A stretch of DNA of 64,000 nt from DATHTS01 sp965219305. GTDB taxonomy: Bacteria; Acidobacteriota; Blastocatellia; Pyrinomonadales; Pyrinomonadaceae. A model generated the notes under the pieces. That model was not told where the DNA came from. It did not search any database and saw nothing but the letters and a program-made list of their open reading frames with translations. Location: positions 1 through 64,000 of the forward strand of contig OZ244725.1 in assembly GCA_965219305.1 (NCBI GenBank), written 5' to 3'. How positions within the stretch are numbered: the first letter of the stretch is position 1; every line of letters begins with the position of its first letter. Below are positions 43,391 to 54,019 of this stretch, in pieces. Made by a program: the position numbers and the translations under genes.

Positions 43391-43409
43391 AACGGTGTTT
43401 ATCACCGTT
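43391..43409 (+). promoter_or_regulatory. inverted repeat at the pilus-operon transcription start
   Basis: AACGGTG-TTTAT-CACCGTT begins 7 bases after the -10 hexamer, so it covers the expected +1. It could be an operator or a 5'-UTR hairpin. Confidence 0.5.
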
Positions 43410-43461
43410 TAATTTCACGTCGTTACTCAGTCAACTCTCAGCCGATAACAAATAAAAAAGT

Positions 43462-45297
43462 ATGTCTGCAAAACTCGGGGAAATTCTTGTCCGTGAAAAT
43501 CTTATAACGCCGCAACAGTTGCGCGAGGCTTTGGAATATCAGCGTTCAAGCGGCGGACGTTTAGGATCGAATTTGGTTAAACTCGGAATCATTTCCGATG
43601 ATGTGATTACTGCCGTTTTATCCAGACAATACGGCGTTCCCTCGGTAAACTTAGACCTCTTTCAAATTGATGAAGCGACAATAAATCTTGTTTCGCAAGA
43701 AGTTGCGGTCAAATATATTATTCTTCCTATTTCCAAAGTCGGAGCGACATTAACTCTGGCGATGGCAGACCCGACGAATGTTTTTGCGATGGACGACATC
43801 AAGTTTATGACCGGACTGAACATCGAACCGGTCATTTCGTCGGAAGCTTCGATTTTAGGAGCAATTTCAAAATACTTTGCTTCTTCTAAAGCGATAGAAC
43901 TCGCAGAATTTGCTGTTGATAACAGTTTCAAAATAGGCGGCGGCAAAACTACGAAAAACGGCAAAAGCAGTAACGGAGCAGTTGCTTTAGATCAGAAAAT
44001 CTCTCAATCCGACCTCAATGTTTCGCTCGACGGTTTTCAGTTTAATTCGGTTGAAAGCGAGGAACTGGAAGTCGTTGAAGATAACGACGAAATTGATCTG
44101 GCAGAACTTGCGCGCGCCAGTGAAGACGCGCCGGTCGTTCGTCTGGTTAATGTTTTGCTTGTTGATTCGCTAAGGCGCGGCGCGTCCGATATTCACGTCG
44201 AGCCTTACGAGAAGGATTTTCGCATTCGTTTCCGTATTGACGGAATTTTATACGACGTGATGCATCCGCCGATGAAGATGCGCGATCCGCTTATTTCGCG
44301 TCTGAAAATTATGGCGAAACTCGATATTTCCGAGAAACGCCTGCCGCAGGACGGACGCATTAAAATTAAAGTAAAAGTTGACAACCGCTCGCGCGAACTC
44401 GATTTCCGCGTTTCTACACTGCCGACTCTTTTCGGGGAAAAAGTCGTGCTTCGTCTGCTCGACAAAGACAAGTTAATGCTCGATATGACGAAACTCGGTT
44501 TCGAGCCGCAAAGTCTTGAAATTTTTAAGAGAAATATCTCGAAACCTTACGGAATGGTTTTGGTTACAGGTCCGACGGGTTCTGGTAAAACGAACACGCT
44601 TTATTCTGCTTTGCAAGCGTTAAACACATCCGAAACAAATATTATGACGGCGGAAGATCCGGTCGAATTCAATCTTCCGGGAATCAATCAGGTGCAGATG
44701 AAAGAACAGATCGGTCTGAACTTTGCCGCCGCACTTCGCTCATTCTTACGCCAAGATCCCAACATCGTCCTCGTCGGTGAAATCCGGGATTTTGAAACGG
44801 CGGAAATTGCCATTAAAGCCGCGCTCACAGGTCACCTTGTTCTCTCGACGCTTCACACGAACGATGCACCTTCGACGATCTCGCGGATGGTCAATATGGG
44901 AATCGAACCGTTTTTGGTTGCCACCTCTGTAAATATTATTCAGGCGCAGAGACTTATCCGCCGCGTCTGTGCAAATTGTAAGGAAGAAGTAAAATTGCCG
45001 CCCGAAGCATTGGTCGAGATCGGTTTTTCGGAAGAAGAAGCACCGAATATCGTCAATTATAAAGGCGCGGGATGTGAAGTTTGTAACGGCACGGGCTTTA
45101 AGGGCAGAGTCGGTCTTTACGAAGTTATGGAAATTACGGACGAATTACGCGAATTAATTATTATCGGCGCGAGTGCGATTGAACTGCGGAAACGCGCGAT
45201 TGAACTCGGAATGATTACATTGCGGCAATCCGGTCTGTATAAAATGCGGGAAGGAATCACGACGCTCGAAGAAGTAGTCAAAGAAACCGTTTTATAA
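43462..45297 (+). CDS. pilB: type IV pilus extension ATPase PilB
   Basis: 611-aa GspE/PulE-family hexameric ATPase that drives pilin polymerisation. N-terminal GspE-N/MshEN domain (GEILVRENLITPQQLREALE), catalytic part with Walker A GPTGSGKTNTLYSAL near 370, Asp box MTAEDPVEFNLPG, Walker B IVLVGEIRDFETAE, His box LVLSTLHTNDAPSTI and the zinc tetracysteine CANCKEE ... CEVCNGTGF. First gene of pilB-X-pilT-pilC. Confidence 0.95.
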   Translation: MSAKLGEILVRENLITPQQLREALEYQRSSGGRLGSNLVKLGIISDDVITAVLSRQYGVPSVNLDLFQIDEATINLVSQEVAVKYIILPISKVGATLTLAMADPTNVFAMDDIKFMTGLNIEPVISSEASILGAISKYFASSKAIELAEFAVDNSFKIGGGKTTKNGKSSNGAVALDQKISQSDLNVSLDGFQFNSVESEELEVVEDNDEIDLAELARASEDAPVVRLVNVLLVDSLRRGASDIHVEPYEKDFRIRFRIDGILYDVMHPPMKMRDPLISRLKIMAKLDISEKRLPQDGRIKIKVKVDNRSRELDFRVSTLPTLFGEKVVLRLLDKDKLMLDMTKLGFEPQSLEIFKRNISKPYGMVLVTGPTGSGKTNTLYSALQALNTSETNIMTAEDPVEFNLPGINQVQMKEQIGLNFAAALRSFLRQDPNIVLVGEIRDFETAEIAIKAALTGHLVLSTLHTNDAPSTISRMVNMGIEPFLVATSVNIIQAQRLIRRVCANCKEEVKLPPEALVEIGFSEEEAPNIVNYKGAGCEVCNGTGFKGRVGLYEVMEITDELRELIIIGASAIELRKRAIELGMITLRQSGLYKMREGITTLEEVVKETVL

Positions 45298-45311
45298 AAA
45301 AGGAAGTAATT

Positions 45312-46124
45312 ATGATTAGAGCTATTATTTTGTCTTTGGTTTTGGTAATTGGTTTGGCGACCATTATTCCGATTGCAACGGAATACGCCGAAGCCGGTTC
45401 AAAACGCAAATACAAGAAAAAACGCTATAAAAAAAGATACAGAGGTAAAAGAAAATCCGTGCGGCGCAAAAAGCGCGTCAAACGTTATTCAAAACGCTGG
45501 TGGAAAGCGTATCGCGTCCGCAAGAAAAAGCGTCAGGCAATCGCCAAACGCAAACGAAATCTGCGTTTGCGGCAGATTCGTTTAGCCAGACGAAACAACA
45601 CTGTAAACAGAGAAAGATACGCAGCGACCGATGCACCGGCATCGCCGGTAAAGAAAGCGGCAGTTTTGCCGACAGGAGAAAAAGCTCCTGCAAATTGGAC
45701 AAACGCTCAATCAACAAGAAGTGAAGCGCGTTTTGACGTGGCGGACGGAAACGGTTCGGCTTCGATCTCGGTTGTCGGTCCGGCAGTCGGTGAAGATTCG
45801 GACAGACCGCGCAACAAAGCTATCGGCGGCGTTCCGGTAACTTCTTTGCGCCGCACCATAATTGACAAAATGATTAGTGAAAACGGTTGGGTTGTTAATG
45901 ATTATCAGAAACAAGTCGGCGGAAAGACAGTTTACGTCGTCGTCGCTCAATCGGAAGCTAATGGCGGCAAAGTCCAATCGCATCTTTATTACTTTACGCA
46001 GGTTGACGGGCGAATCTACAACGTTGCGGCGAGTGCGCCGAAAGATTCGTCAGAGCAAATCGCCGCTGAATCCGAAAAAGTAATCAATTCACTGCAACGC
46101 CGAACGCAGGCAAGCAACAGATAA
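45312..46124 (+). CDS. exported, extremely basic protein of the pilus operon
   Basis: 270 aa, family not recognised. A signal-like hydrophobic segment (5-30) is followed by about 60 residues almost entirely K, R and Y (KRYKKRYRGKRKSVRRKKR). A linker and an acidic/neutral C-terminal domain follow (TSLRRTIIDKMISENGWVVN, YVVVAQSEANGGKVQSHLYY). GGAAG lies at 45302-45306, 15 bp separate it from pilB, and pilT follows, so it belongs to the pilus operon. A role in pilus function or DNA or polysaccharide contact is a guess. Confidence 0.75.
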   Translation: MIRAIILSLVLVIGLATIIPIATEYAEAGSKRKYKKKRYKKRYRGKRKSVRRKKRVKRYSKRWWKAYRVRKKKRQAIAKRKRNLRLRQIRLARRNNTVNRERYAATDAPASPVKKAAVLPTGEKAPANWTNAQSTRSEARFDVADGNGSASISVVGPAVGEDSDRPRNKAIGGVPVTSLRRTIIDKMISENGWVVNDYQKQVGGKTVYVVVAQSEANGGKVQSHLYYFTQVDGRIYNVAASAPKDSSEQIAAESEKVINSLQRRTQASNR

Positions 46125-46176
46125 ATCCAAAGTTATGTCACGAGTAAAACATAATTCGTGATTCGTTATTAAATAT

Positions 46177-47397
46177 ATGAATCTTCAACAACAGCAGCAG
46201 CAGCAGCAAGCAAATATACAATCGCAACTTACGCTTCCCGATTTACTTCGGAAAATGACGGAACTGGGCGGTTCGGATTTACATTTGACGACGAACTCAC
46301 CGCCGCAAGTCCGCGTTCACGGACATTTACAACCGCTTTCCGTCTTTCCCGTTCTCACGCCGAGCGAAACGAAAAGTCTCGCGTATTCGGTTTTGACCGA
46401 TTCGCAAAAACACCGTTTCGAGGAAAATCTGGAACTCGATTTTTCGTTCGGACTAAAAGGAATGTCGCGTTTCCGTGCTAATTTGTTTAATCAAAAAGGC
46501 GCGGTCGGCGCGGTTTTTCGTGCGATTCCTTATGAAATTCGGTCTTTTGATGCTTTAGGACTTCCTCCGGTAGTTAAAGATTTATGTAAAAAACCGCGCG
46601 GTTTGATTCTCGTTACTGGACCGACGGGTTCGGGTAAATCCACGACGCTGGCGGCGATGGTTGATAAAATAAATCAGGATCGCCACGATCATATTTTGAC
46701 CATCGAAGACCCGATAGAATTTCTGCACAATCACAAAAACTGTATCGTCAATCAACGCGAAGTTAATTCCGACACGCACGGTTTCGCAGATGCTTTAAGA
46801 ACGGCACTTCGTCAAGACCCGGACGTTGTTCTCGTCGGCGAAATGCGCGATTTGGAAACCATCGAAATGGCTCTCCGCATTGCTGAAACGGGACATTTGA
46901 CTTTCGCTACGCTTCACACGAATTCGGCGGCTTCGACGATCAACCGGATTATTGATGTTTTTCCATCGGGACAGCAATCACAAGTCAGAACACAGCTTTC
47001 ACTCGTTCTCGAAGGAATTATGTGTCAGACGCTTTTGCCGAAAGCGTCCGGCGACGGTCGCGCGATGGCTCTTGAAATTTTAATTCCGAATTCCGCGATT
47101 CGCAATCTGATTCGTGAAGACAAAATTCACCAAATTTACTCGATGATGCAGACCGGACAGGATAAATTTGGTATGCAGACCTTTAATCAAGCATTTGCCT
47201 CGCTTTACCACAACAAACAAATCACGCTCGACGCGGCGATACAAAGATCTTCAAACGCTGATGAATTAAGAGAATTAATCGAACGCGGCGCAGGATTGAA
47301 CAGTTCTTACGGCGGACAAGGCAAACCGAATCCGAAAAATCATCCGAGTCCGTATGCTCAAGGTCGCAGCATCGGTCAGCGTCCGCCGGTCAGATAG
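46177..47397 (+). CDS. pilT: type IV pilus retraction ATPase PilT
   Basis: 406-aa GspE-family ATPase for pilus retraction and twitching. LRKMTELGGSDLHLTTNSPP near the start, Walker A GPTGSGKSTTLAAMVDKI near 145, Asp box LTIEDPIEFLHNH, Walker B DVVLVGEMRDLETIE, His box LTFATLHTNSAASTI and the AIRNLIREDK block are all present. The N-terminus has eight consecutive glutamines from a CAA/CAG tract at about 46186-46209, unusual for PilT. Confidence 0.95.
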   Translation: MNLQQQQQQQQANIQSQLTLPDLLRKMTELGGSDLHLTTNSPPQVRVHGHLQPLSVFPVLTPSETKSLAYSVLTDSQKHRFEENLELDFSFGLKGMSRFRANLFNQKGAVGAVFRAIPYEIRSFDALGLPPVVKDLCKKPRGLILVTGPTGSGKSTTLAAMVDKINQDRHDHILTIEDPIEFLHNHKNCIVNQREVNSDTHGFADALRTALRQDPDVVLVGEMRDLETIEMALRIAETGHLTFATLHTNSAASTINRIIDVFPSGQQSQVRTQLSLVLEGIMCQTLLPKASGDGRAMALEILIPNSAIRNLIREDKIHQIYSMMQTGQDKFGMQTFNQAFASLYHNKQITLDAAIQRSSNADELRELIERGAGLNSSYGGQGKPNPKNHPSPYAQGRSIGQRPPVR

Positions 47398-47454
47398 AGA
47401 TTTCAAATCTCAAGTAAAGAAAATAAACAGGAGTTAATTTAACAAAAAAAAGCT

Positions 47455-48687
47455 ATGCCAACATTTGCATATAAAGGTCGTAACCGCCTGAACGAAATGG
47501 TTTCCGGAGAAAAAACTGCTGCAACCGAAGAAGAACTTCGCGCATTGCTGCGCCGCGAACAGATCACGATGACGCACGCTTCCGAAAAAGGACGTGAGAT
47601 CAGTTTGCCGAAACTCGGTAGAAGTAAAAAAGTTAAATCCAAAGAATTAGCCGTTTTCACGCGACAGTTTTCCGTGATGATTGATGCCGGTCTGCCGCTC
47701 GTTCAATGTATTGATATTCTGGCGGAACAGCAAAAAAACGTTCACTTCAAAGAAGTTTTGCATCAGGTTCGCCAAAGCGTCGAAGAAGGTACAACGCTGG
47801 CTTCGGCAATGCAAAATCATCCGAAGGTTTTCGATAATCTTTATACGCATATGGTTGAAGCCGGTGAAACGGGCGGTGTTCTCGATTTGATTTTGCAGCG
47901 GCTCGCCACTTTGATCGAAAAGATGGTCAAGTTAAAACGCAGTATCGTTTCGGCTTCGATCTATCCGGCGGCGGTTATTTTCGTCGCAGTCGCGGCGGTC
48001 GCCATCATTATGGTCGTCGTTATCCCGCAGTTTGAACAAATCTTTCTGGGACTTCTCGGACCGGGCGAAGCACTTCCGTTACCGACACGGATCGTAATGG
48101 CAATGAGCGGATTTCTCGCCGGTTGGGGCGGTTTGGTTATGCTCGTCGTAGCGATCGGAATCGGAGTCGGTCTCAAATATTATTACAAAACCGAGAGAGG
48201 TCGGTATCAGATGGACGCGGTAATGTTGAAAGTGCCGATTTTCGGAAGTTTACTCAGAAAAGTCGCTGTCGCACGTTTTGCAAGAATTTTATCAACACTC
48301 TTATCGTCCGGTGTGCCGATTCTTCAATCACTGGAAATTACGGCAAAAACTGCCGGTAACGTAATTGTCGAGCAAGCAATCTTAAAGATTCGCGCCGGAG
48401 TCGAACGCGGCGAGAGTTTCGTAGAACCTCTGAAAGAATCTGATGTGTTCCCGCATATGGTAGGACAAATGGTCGGGGTCGGAGAACAAACCGGCGCACT
48501 TGACGCAATGCTCGGAAAAATCGCTGATTTCTATGAAGAAGAAGTTGACACAGCAATCGCCGACATTCTCGCAATGATCGAACCCGCACTAATCGCATTC
48601 TTAGGTGTCACTATCGGTTCAATCGTTATCTCAATGTATTTACCTTTATTTACGCTTATCGGAAAACTCTCCGGCGGGACAAAGTAA
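47455..48687 (+). CDS. pilC: type IV pilus inner-membrane platform protein PilC
   Basis: 410 aa, type II secretion F/PilC family. Two T2SSF domains (LAVFTRQFSVMIDAGLPLVQ and RFARILSTLLSSGVPILQSL) and three membrane segments, about 165-195, 215-235 and 375-400. Connects PilB/PilT to the growing pilus. Last gene of the operon; a strong terminator follows. Confidence 0.94.
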   Translation: MPTFAYKGRNRLNEMVSGEKTAATEEELRALLRREQITMTHASEKGREISLPKLGRSKKVKSKELAVFTRQFSVMIDAGLPLVQCIDILAEQQKNVHFKEVLHQVRQSVEEGTTLASAMQNHPKVFDNLYTHMVEAGETGGVLDLILQRLATLIEKMVKLKRSIVSASIYPAAVIFVAVAAVAIIMVVVIPQFEQIFLGLLGPGEALPLPTRIVMAMSGFLAGWGGLVMLVVAIGIGVGLKYYYKTERGRYQMDAVMLKVPIFGSLLRKVAVARFARILSTLLSSGVPILQSLEITAKTAGNVIVEQAILKIRAGVERGESFVEPLKESDVFPHMVGQMVGVGEQTGALDAMLGKIADFYEEEVDTAIADILAMIEPALIAFLGVTIGSIVISMYLPLFTLIGKLSGGTK

Positions 48688-48765
48688 TTTTGAAACGGAA
48701 GTTTATAACATTGAAAGTCGGAACCATAAATTTTTGCTGCACATAATTTTTCCGAATTATAAATT

Positions 48766-48822
48766 AAAAAAAGCGGTTGATTCACTTTTTAGGAAATAGA
48801 AAGTGAATCAACCGCTTTTTTT
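48766..48822 (+). terminator. strong terminator of the pilus operon
   Basis: AAGCGGTTGATTCACTTT (from 48770) and AAAGTGAATCAACCGCTT (to 48818) form an 18-bp perfect stem with an A run before and a T run after. The 121 bp that follow up to 48944 show no gene. Confidence 0.93.
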
Positions 48823-48943
48823 CAGTAGTATATGTGTCGGGCAGTTAATCTGTTCATAAACGGATTTTCGTGAGACATTTTTTATGGCAAAATTGATAAT
48901 TGTGTAAACGAAACGTAAAATAACGACTTTAATCAATAATAAA

Positions 48944-49969
48944 ATGGAAAATACGATAAAAATTAGATCAGTAAACCCTTCTCACGCGATTCCGGGCGGC
49001 GAGATTGTTATCGAATGTGAAAACTTCCGTGTCGGCATCGAAATGCACTACGGATGTTATTTTGATGGCGAAAATGCCCGCATTGTCAGCGCGTCGAATC
49101 GGCGCGTTGTGGCAATTGTCCCGGATGAGTTTGTTTCCGATAGAGTTTCGATCACTCTCGAATCAGGAGAATCTAAAAGCGAACCTTTCGACATAAATGT
49201 CGGCAAAAAATTAGCCGGTGAAATGCACATTGTGGCAAATCCGGCAGTTGATCCGAGTGATGACGCGATAATTCTGACGCGCTCCGGCACGCGCGGACAG
49301 GAACTTCCGGTAACTCTTTTCCGTCTGGAAAAAGACGGTTTTCTTGATGAGATGCCCGTCGAGGTTACAAATCCGACCGGACTCGCTTTTGATAAAGAAG
49401 GAAAACTTTTCGTAACCAGCCGTTTTAACGGGGAAGTTCTGCGGATAAATGAAAATTACGACAAAAGCGTTATCGCGTCCGATCTCGGCATCGCCACGGG
49501 AGTTGCCTTTGATAAAAACGGCACGATGTATATCGGCGACCGCAGCGGCACGATTTACAGAGTTTCAGAGTTTGGAATCGCCGAGATTTTCGCCGCCATC
49601 GAACCGTCGGTTGCAGCGTATCATATGGCGTTCGGAGCAGACGGCAGACTTTATGTTTCCGCGCCCGGACTGGCGAGTTACGATGTAATTTACGCGATAG
49701 ACAAAGACGGTTTCGAGGAAACTTTCTTTCGCGGACTCGGCAGACCGCAAGGCTTGGCGTTCGACAAAGCCGGAAATTTATACGTCGCCGCCAGTTATCG
49801 AAGCCGCCGGGGAATTATAAAAATTTCGCCGCTCGGAACAACCGCCGAAATCTTAGTCGCCGGAATGAACGTCATCGGTTTATGTTTTACAAAACAGGGC
49901 GAAATGATTGTGGCGACAAATGAAGCAGTTTACAGCTTGCCGATTGATATTCAGGGAACGCTTTTGTAA
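48944..49969 (+). CDS. IPT/TIG plus NHL-type beta-propeller protein
   Basis: 341 aa without signal peptide. An N-terminal IPT/TIG-like domain (VNPSHAIPGGEIVIECENF ... VAIVPDEFVSDRVSITLES, about 8-85) is followed by NHL/SMP-30-like propeller repeats (PTGLAFDKEGKLFVTSRFNG, TGVAFDKNGTMYIGDRSG, PQGLAFDKAGNLYVAASYRS). Probably a binding or scaffold protein; no catalytic motif recognised. Convergent with the next gene. Confidence 0.78.
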   Translation: MENTIKIRSVNPSHAIPGGEIVIECENFRVGIEMHYGCYFDGENARIVSASNRRVVAIVPDEFVSDRVSITLESGESKSEPFDINVGKKLAGEMHIVANPAVDPSDDAIILTRSGTRGQELPVTLFRLEKDGFLDEMPVEVTNPTGLAFDKEGKLFVTSRFNGEVLRINENYDKSVIASDLGIATGVAFDKNGTMYIGDRSGTIYRVSEFGIAEIFAAIEPSVAAYHMAFGADGRLYVSAPGLASYDVIYAIDKDGFEETFFRGLGRPQGLAFDKAGNLYVAASYRSRRGIIKISPLGTTAEILVAGMNVIGLCFTKQGEMIVATNEAVYSLPIDIQGTLL

Positions 49970-49977
49970 GTGAAAAA

Positions 49978-50029
49978 TGGAAAGTGGAAAATGGAAAGTT
50001 AAAATCTTTTCTTCATTTTCCACTTTCCA
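49978..50029. terminator. perfect 16-bp stem between convergent genes
   Basis: TGGAAAGTGGAAAATG (49978) and CATTTTCCACTTTCCA (to 50029) are exact inverse copies. The arm is itself a short tandem motif (TGGAAAG-TGGAAAA). Likely bidirectional terminator, without a strong T run. Confidence 0.6.
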
Positions 50030-50587
50030 CTATTTAATCAGGTCTTGAATTTCCTTAAACTTTTCGTGTTTGGAATCTCTCAGTAATTCAAAAAGAGCCA
50101 TTTCGACGCTCGACGGGACAACGCCGTTGGAGCGCATTTTTTCGAGTGCGGTTTGTCTGTCAATTTCAAAACGCGAACCGACGGCATCTTGCAGAATGTG
50201 AACTTCAAAATCTTCATTTAAAAGATCGTGCGCCGTTTGATTGACGCAGATGTGAGTTTCCAGACCGCATAAAACGACTTGTTCGATATTTGCTTGGCGC
50301 AATTTATCTAAAAACGCGCTCGCGCCGCACGAACTGAACGTATTTTTTTCGACAATTTCAAAATCATCGGGCAGAGAAAACAGAATTTCTTCCGCCGTTT
50401 TGCCCAAACCTTTCGGATATTGTTCGGTAACGACGACCGGCACACCGAGAATCTGAAAACCGCGCACGGCAATCGAAGCCTTTGACGCGATCATCGGAAA
50501 GTCGGGAATTGCCGCGCGAAACGCTTCTTGCAAATCAATGACGACGAGTGCGGTTTTTTCTTTGTCTAAAATTTTCTGATGAGACAT
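50030..50587 (-). CDS. isochorismatase-family cysteine hydrolase
   Basis: 185 aa from ATG 50587; the open frame runs further upstream, but that part is translated GATTTCGG microsatellite. TALVVIDLQEAFRAAIPDFP (catalytic Asp), VTEQYPKGLG (Lys) and VVLCGLETHICVNQTAHDLL (with the catalytic Cys in THICV) define the family, close to nicotinamidase-related hydrolases. Substrate unknown. Confidence 0.87.
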   Translation of the reverse strand: MSHQKILDKEKTALVVIDLQEAFRAAIPDFPMIASKASIAVRGFQILGVPVVVTEQYPKGLGKTAEEILFSLPDDFEIVEKNTFSSCGASAFLDKLRQANIEQVVLCGLETHICVNQTAHDLLNEDFEVHILQDAVGSRFEIDRQTALEKMRSNGVVPSSVEMALFELLRDSKHEKFKEIQDLIK

Positions 50588-50588
50588 T

Positions 50589-50771
50589 TTAATTTTTGAT
50601 TTCGGATTTCGGATTTTGGATTTCCTTTTTCTTTTCGAGCCGTTTTTGTTTTTCGGCTTGTTCCTTTTTATAGGTTTTGAAGAAGTAATAAACTGCAACC
50701 CCGCAAATGATGAATATTAAAATAAACATCGCGGCGATAAAATAAAGTTCGGCGTATGCTGAATTCGGCAT
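50589..50771 (-). CDS. small single-pass membrane protein
   Basis: 60 aa: one membrane segment (about 9-30, YFIAAMFILIFIICGVAVYY), then a highly charged tail (KKEQAEKQKRLEKKKE). The last residues (IQNPKSEIKN) come from the GATTTCGG microsatellite, so the natural stop may have been shifted by the repeat. Family not recognised. It lies just upstream of the isochorismatase gene on the same strand. Confidence 0.5.
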   Translation of the reverse strand: MPNSAYAELYFIAAMFILIFIICGVAVYYFFKTYKKEQAEKQKRLEKKKEIQNPKSEIKN

Positions 50772-50808
50772 ATTTAAGAGTTTAACTTATATTTGAAAAA
50801 CAAGGCAA

Positions 50809-50994
50809 AGCGAGCAGTTTTGTAAAATCGCTTGGCATTTACAAAAACTCGCCAGCGTCTTCAAAAACTCATTTAGCAACTCCAATAACTCGTTAATATT
50901 TCCAAGAAATGGCATAGCGATTCCAATAATTCATCAGCAATTACAAAAAATCGTGCAGCGAATATTAAAACTTATCAGCGGACGGCAAAAGCGA
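50809..50994. repeat. array of degenerate 20-21-bp units
   Basis: Unit ends (mostly ACTC, ATC or TTC after an A run, e.g. CAAAAACTC, CAATAACTC, CAATAATTC, AAAAAATC) fall at 50829, 50850, 50870, 50891, 50911, 50932, 50952, 50973 and 50994. Steps alternate 21 and 20 bp. Intergenic, between the divergent small membrane gene and acs. Same design as 4054-4409 and 56223-56422, with a different motif. Confidence 0.75.
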
Positions 50995-51097
50995 ATATCA
51001 CCGTCTGTTATCAAATGTCGTTTGCGGATTTGTTAAGCAGAAAATTGATTTGTAAGATAAATTAACAATATTATAGTGGCAAAATAAATAAACAATT

Positions 51098-53050
<1,953 letters not shown>

Positions 53051-53053
53051 GAG

Positions 53054-53380
53054 AGATTTCAGATTTCAGATTTCAAATTTCAAAAAGAGATTATAAAGAT
53101 TAACTTTGAATTCATTTGAGATTGAAACTGTTTTGAAATTAAAACAGAGTAAGATTTTGAATTTTAAGTAAAAAACTAAAAGAAATTTCAGACTTTCAAA
53201 TTTAGAATTTCAACCTTTAGATTTAAGATTACGAATTTCAGATTTCAGATTTAAAATTTCAAATTTAAGATCTAAGATTACGAATTTCAGATTTCAGATT
53301 TCAGACTTTAGCTTAGATATTTCAAATGTTAAATTACAAAGTTTATTTTTCTGAAATTTGAAATCTGAAATCTGAAATCT
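53054..53380. repeat. palindromic microsatellite region (GATTTCA type)
   Basis: The stretch opens with AGATTTCAGATTTCAGATTT and closes with GAAATCTGAAATCTGAAATC, its inverse, with more copies between. The arms are a 7-8-nt tandem motif. It fills the gap between acs and the four-helix-bundle gene and holds no ORF. Confidence 0.8.
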
Positions 53381-53389
53381 GCCTTGACT

Positions 53390-53935
53390 ATGAAATACAA
53401 ACGCTTTGAAGATTTGCCGGTTTGGAATGATGCGATTGAGTTTGCCATCAAAGTGTTTGAATTTACGTCAAAAGCCGTTAATGATTTGAAAGGTTTAGGA
53501 GATTTGAAAAACCAGATCGAACGTGCCGCCGTTTCGGTTTCAAATAATATAGCCGAAGGTTTCGAACGCGGGACAAACGCCGAACTGATTCATTTTATTT
53601 ATATCGCAAAAGGTTCGGCGGGCGAATGCCGTTCGCTAACTTATATTTTGGGCAGATTATCTGATTTTAGAAAACATAAAGATGAAGTTTTAGATTTGCG
53701 AAGCCGCGCTGAAAAAATCGCCAGGCAATTAAACGGTTGGGCTGATTCGCTTAAAAATTCTGACATCAAAGGCGCGAAATTTTTGACCGATAAAGAACGC
53801 AAATCTTATCAGCAAAGAAAAGAGTTAGAAGAATTTAATGAAGAGATGGCACAACGTCACGCGGAATTAATGGCTAAATTAGAACAAGAAAGAATAGAAA
53901 ATGCGGCTAAAGAGAAAATTAAGGAGAATGAGTGA
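53390..53935 (+). CDS. four-helix-bundle protein (23S rRNA intervening-sequence/S23 family)
   Basis: 181 aa from ATG 53390 (the frame is open from TTG 53384). The first 120 residues match the four-helix-bundle family: YKRFEDLPVWNDAIEFAIKV, LKNQIERAAVSVSNNIAEGF, ELIHFIYIAKGSAGECRSLT. The extra C-terminus (about 120-181) is a charged helix. The family was first noted in 23S rRNA intervening sequences; its function is unknown. Palindromic microsatellites flank it on both sides. Confidence 0.87.
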   Translation: MKYKRFEDLPVWNDAIEFAIKVFEFTSKAVNDLKGLGDLKNQIERAAVSVSNNIAEGFERGTNAELIHFIYIAKGSAGECRSLTYILGRLSDFRKHKDEVLDLRSRAEKIARQLNGWADSLKNSDIKGAKFLTDKERKSYQQRKELEEFNEEMAQRHAELMAKLEQERIENAAKEKIKENE

Positions 53936-53940
53936 AACCA

Positions 53941-54010
53941 AATTTCAGATTTCAAATTTCAGATTTTAAAATAAAAAACGTCTGAAATTTGAAATCTGAA
54001 ATCTGAAATC
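53941..54010. repeat. palindromic microsatellite (GATTTCA type)
   Basis: AATTTCAGATTTCAAATTTC and its inverse GAAATTTGAAATCTGAAATC pair around a short AT loop, between the four-helix-bundle gene and the glycosyltransferase gene. Confidence 0.8.
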
Positions 54011-54019
54011 CGTCTTACT

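Noticed and set aside
50588..50698. N-terminal extension of the isochorismatase-like hydrolase
   Set aside because: It is translated GATTTCGG microsatellite (RNPKSKIK).
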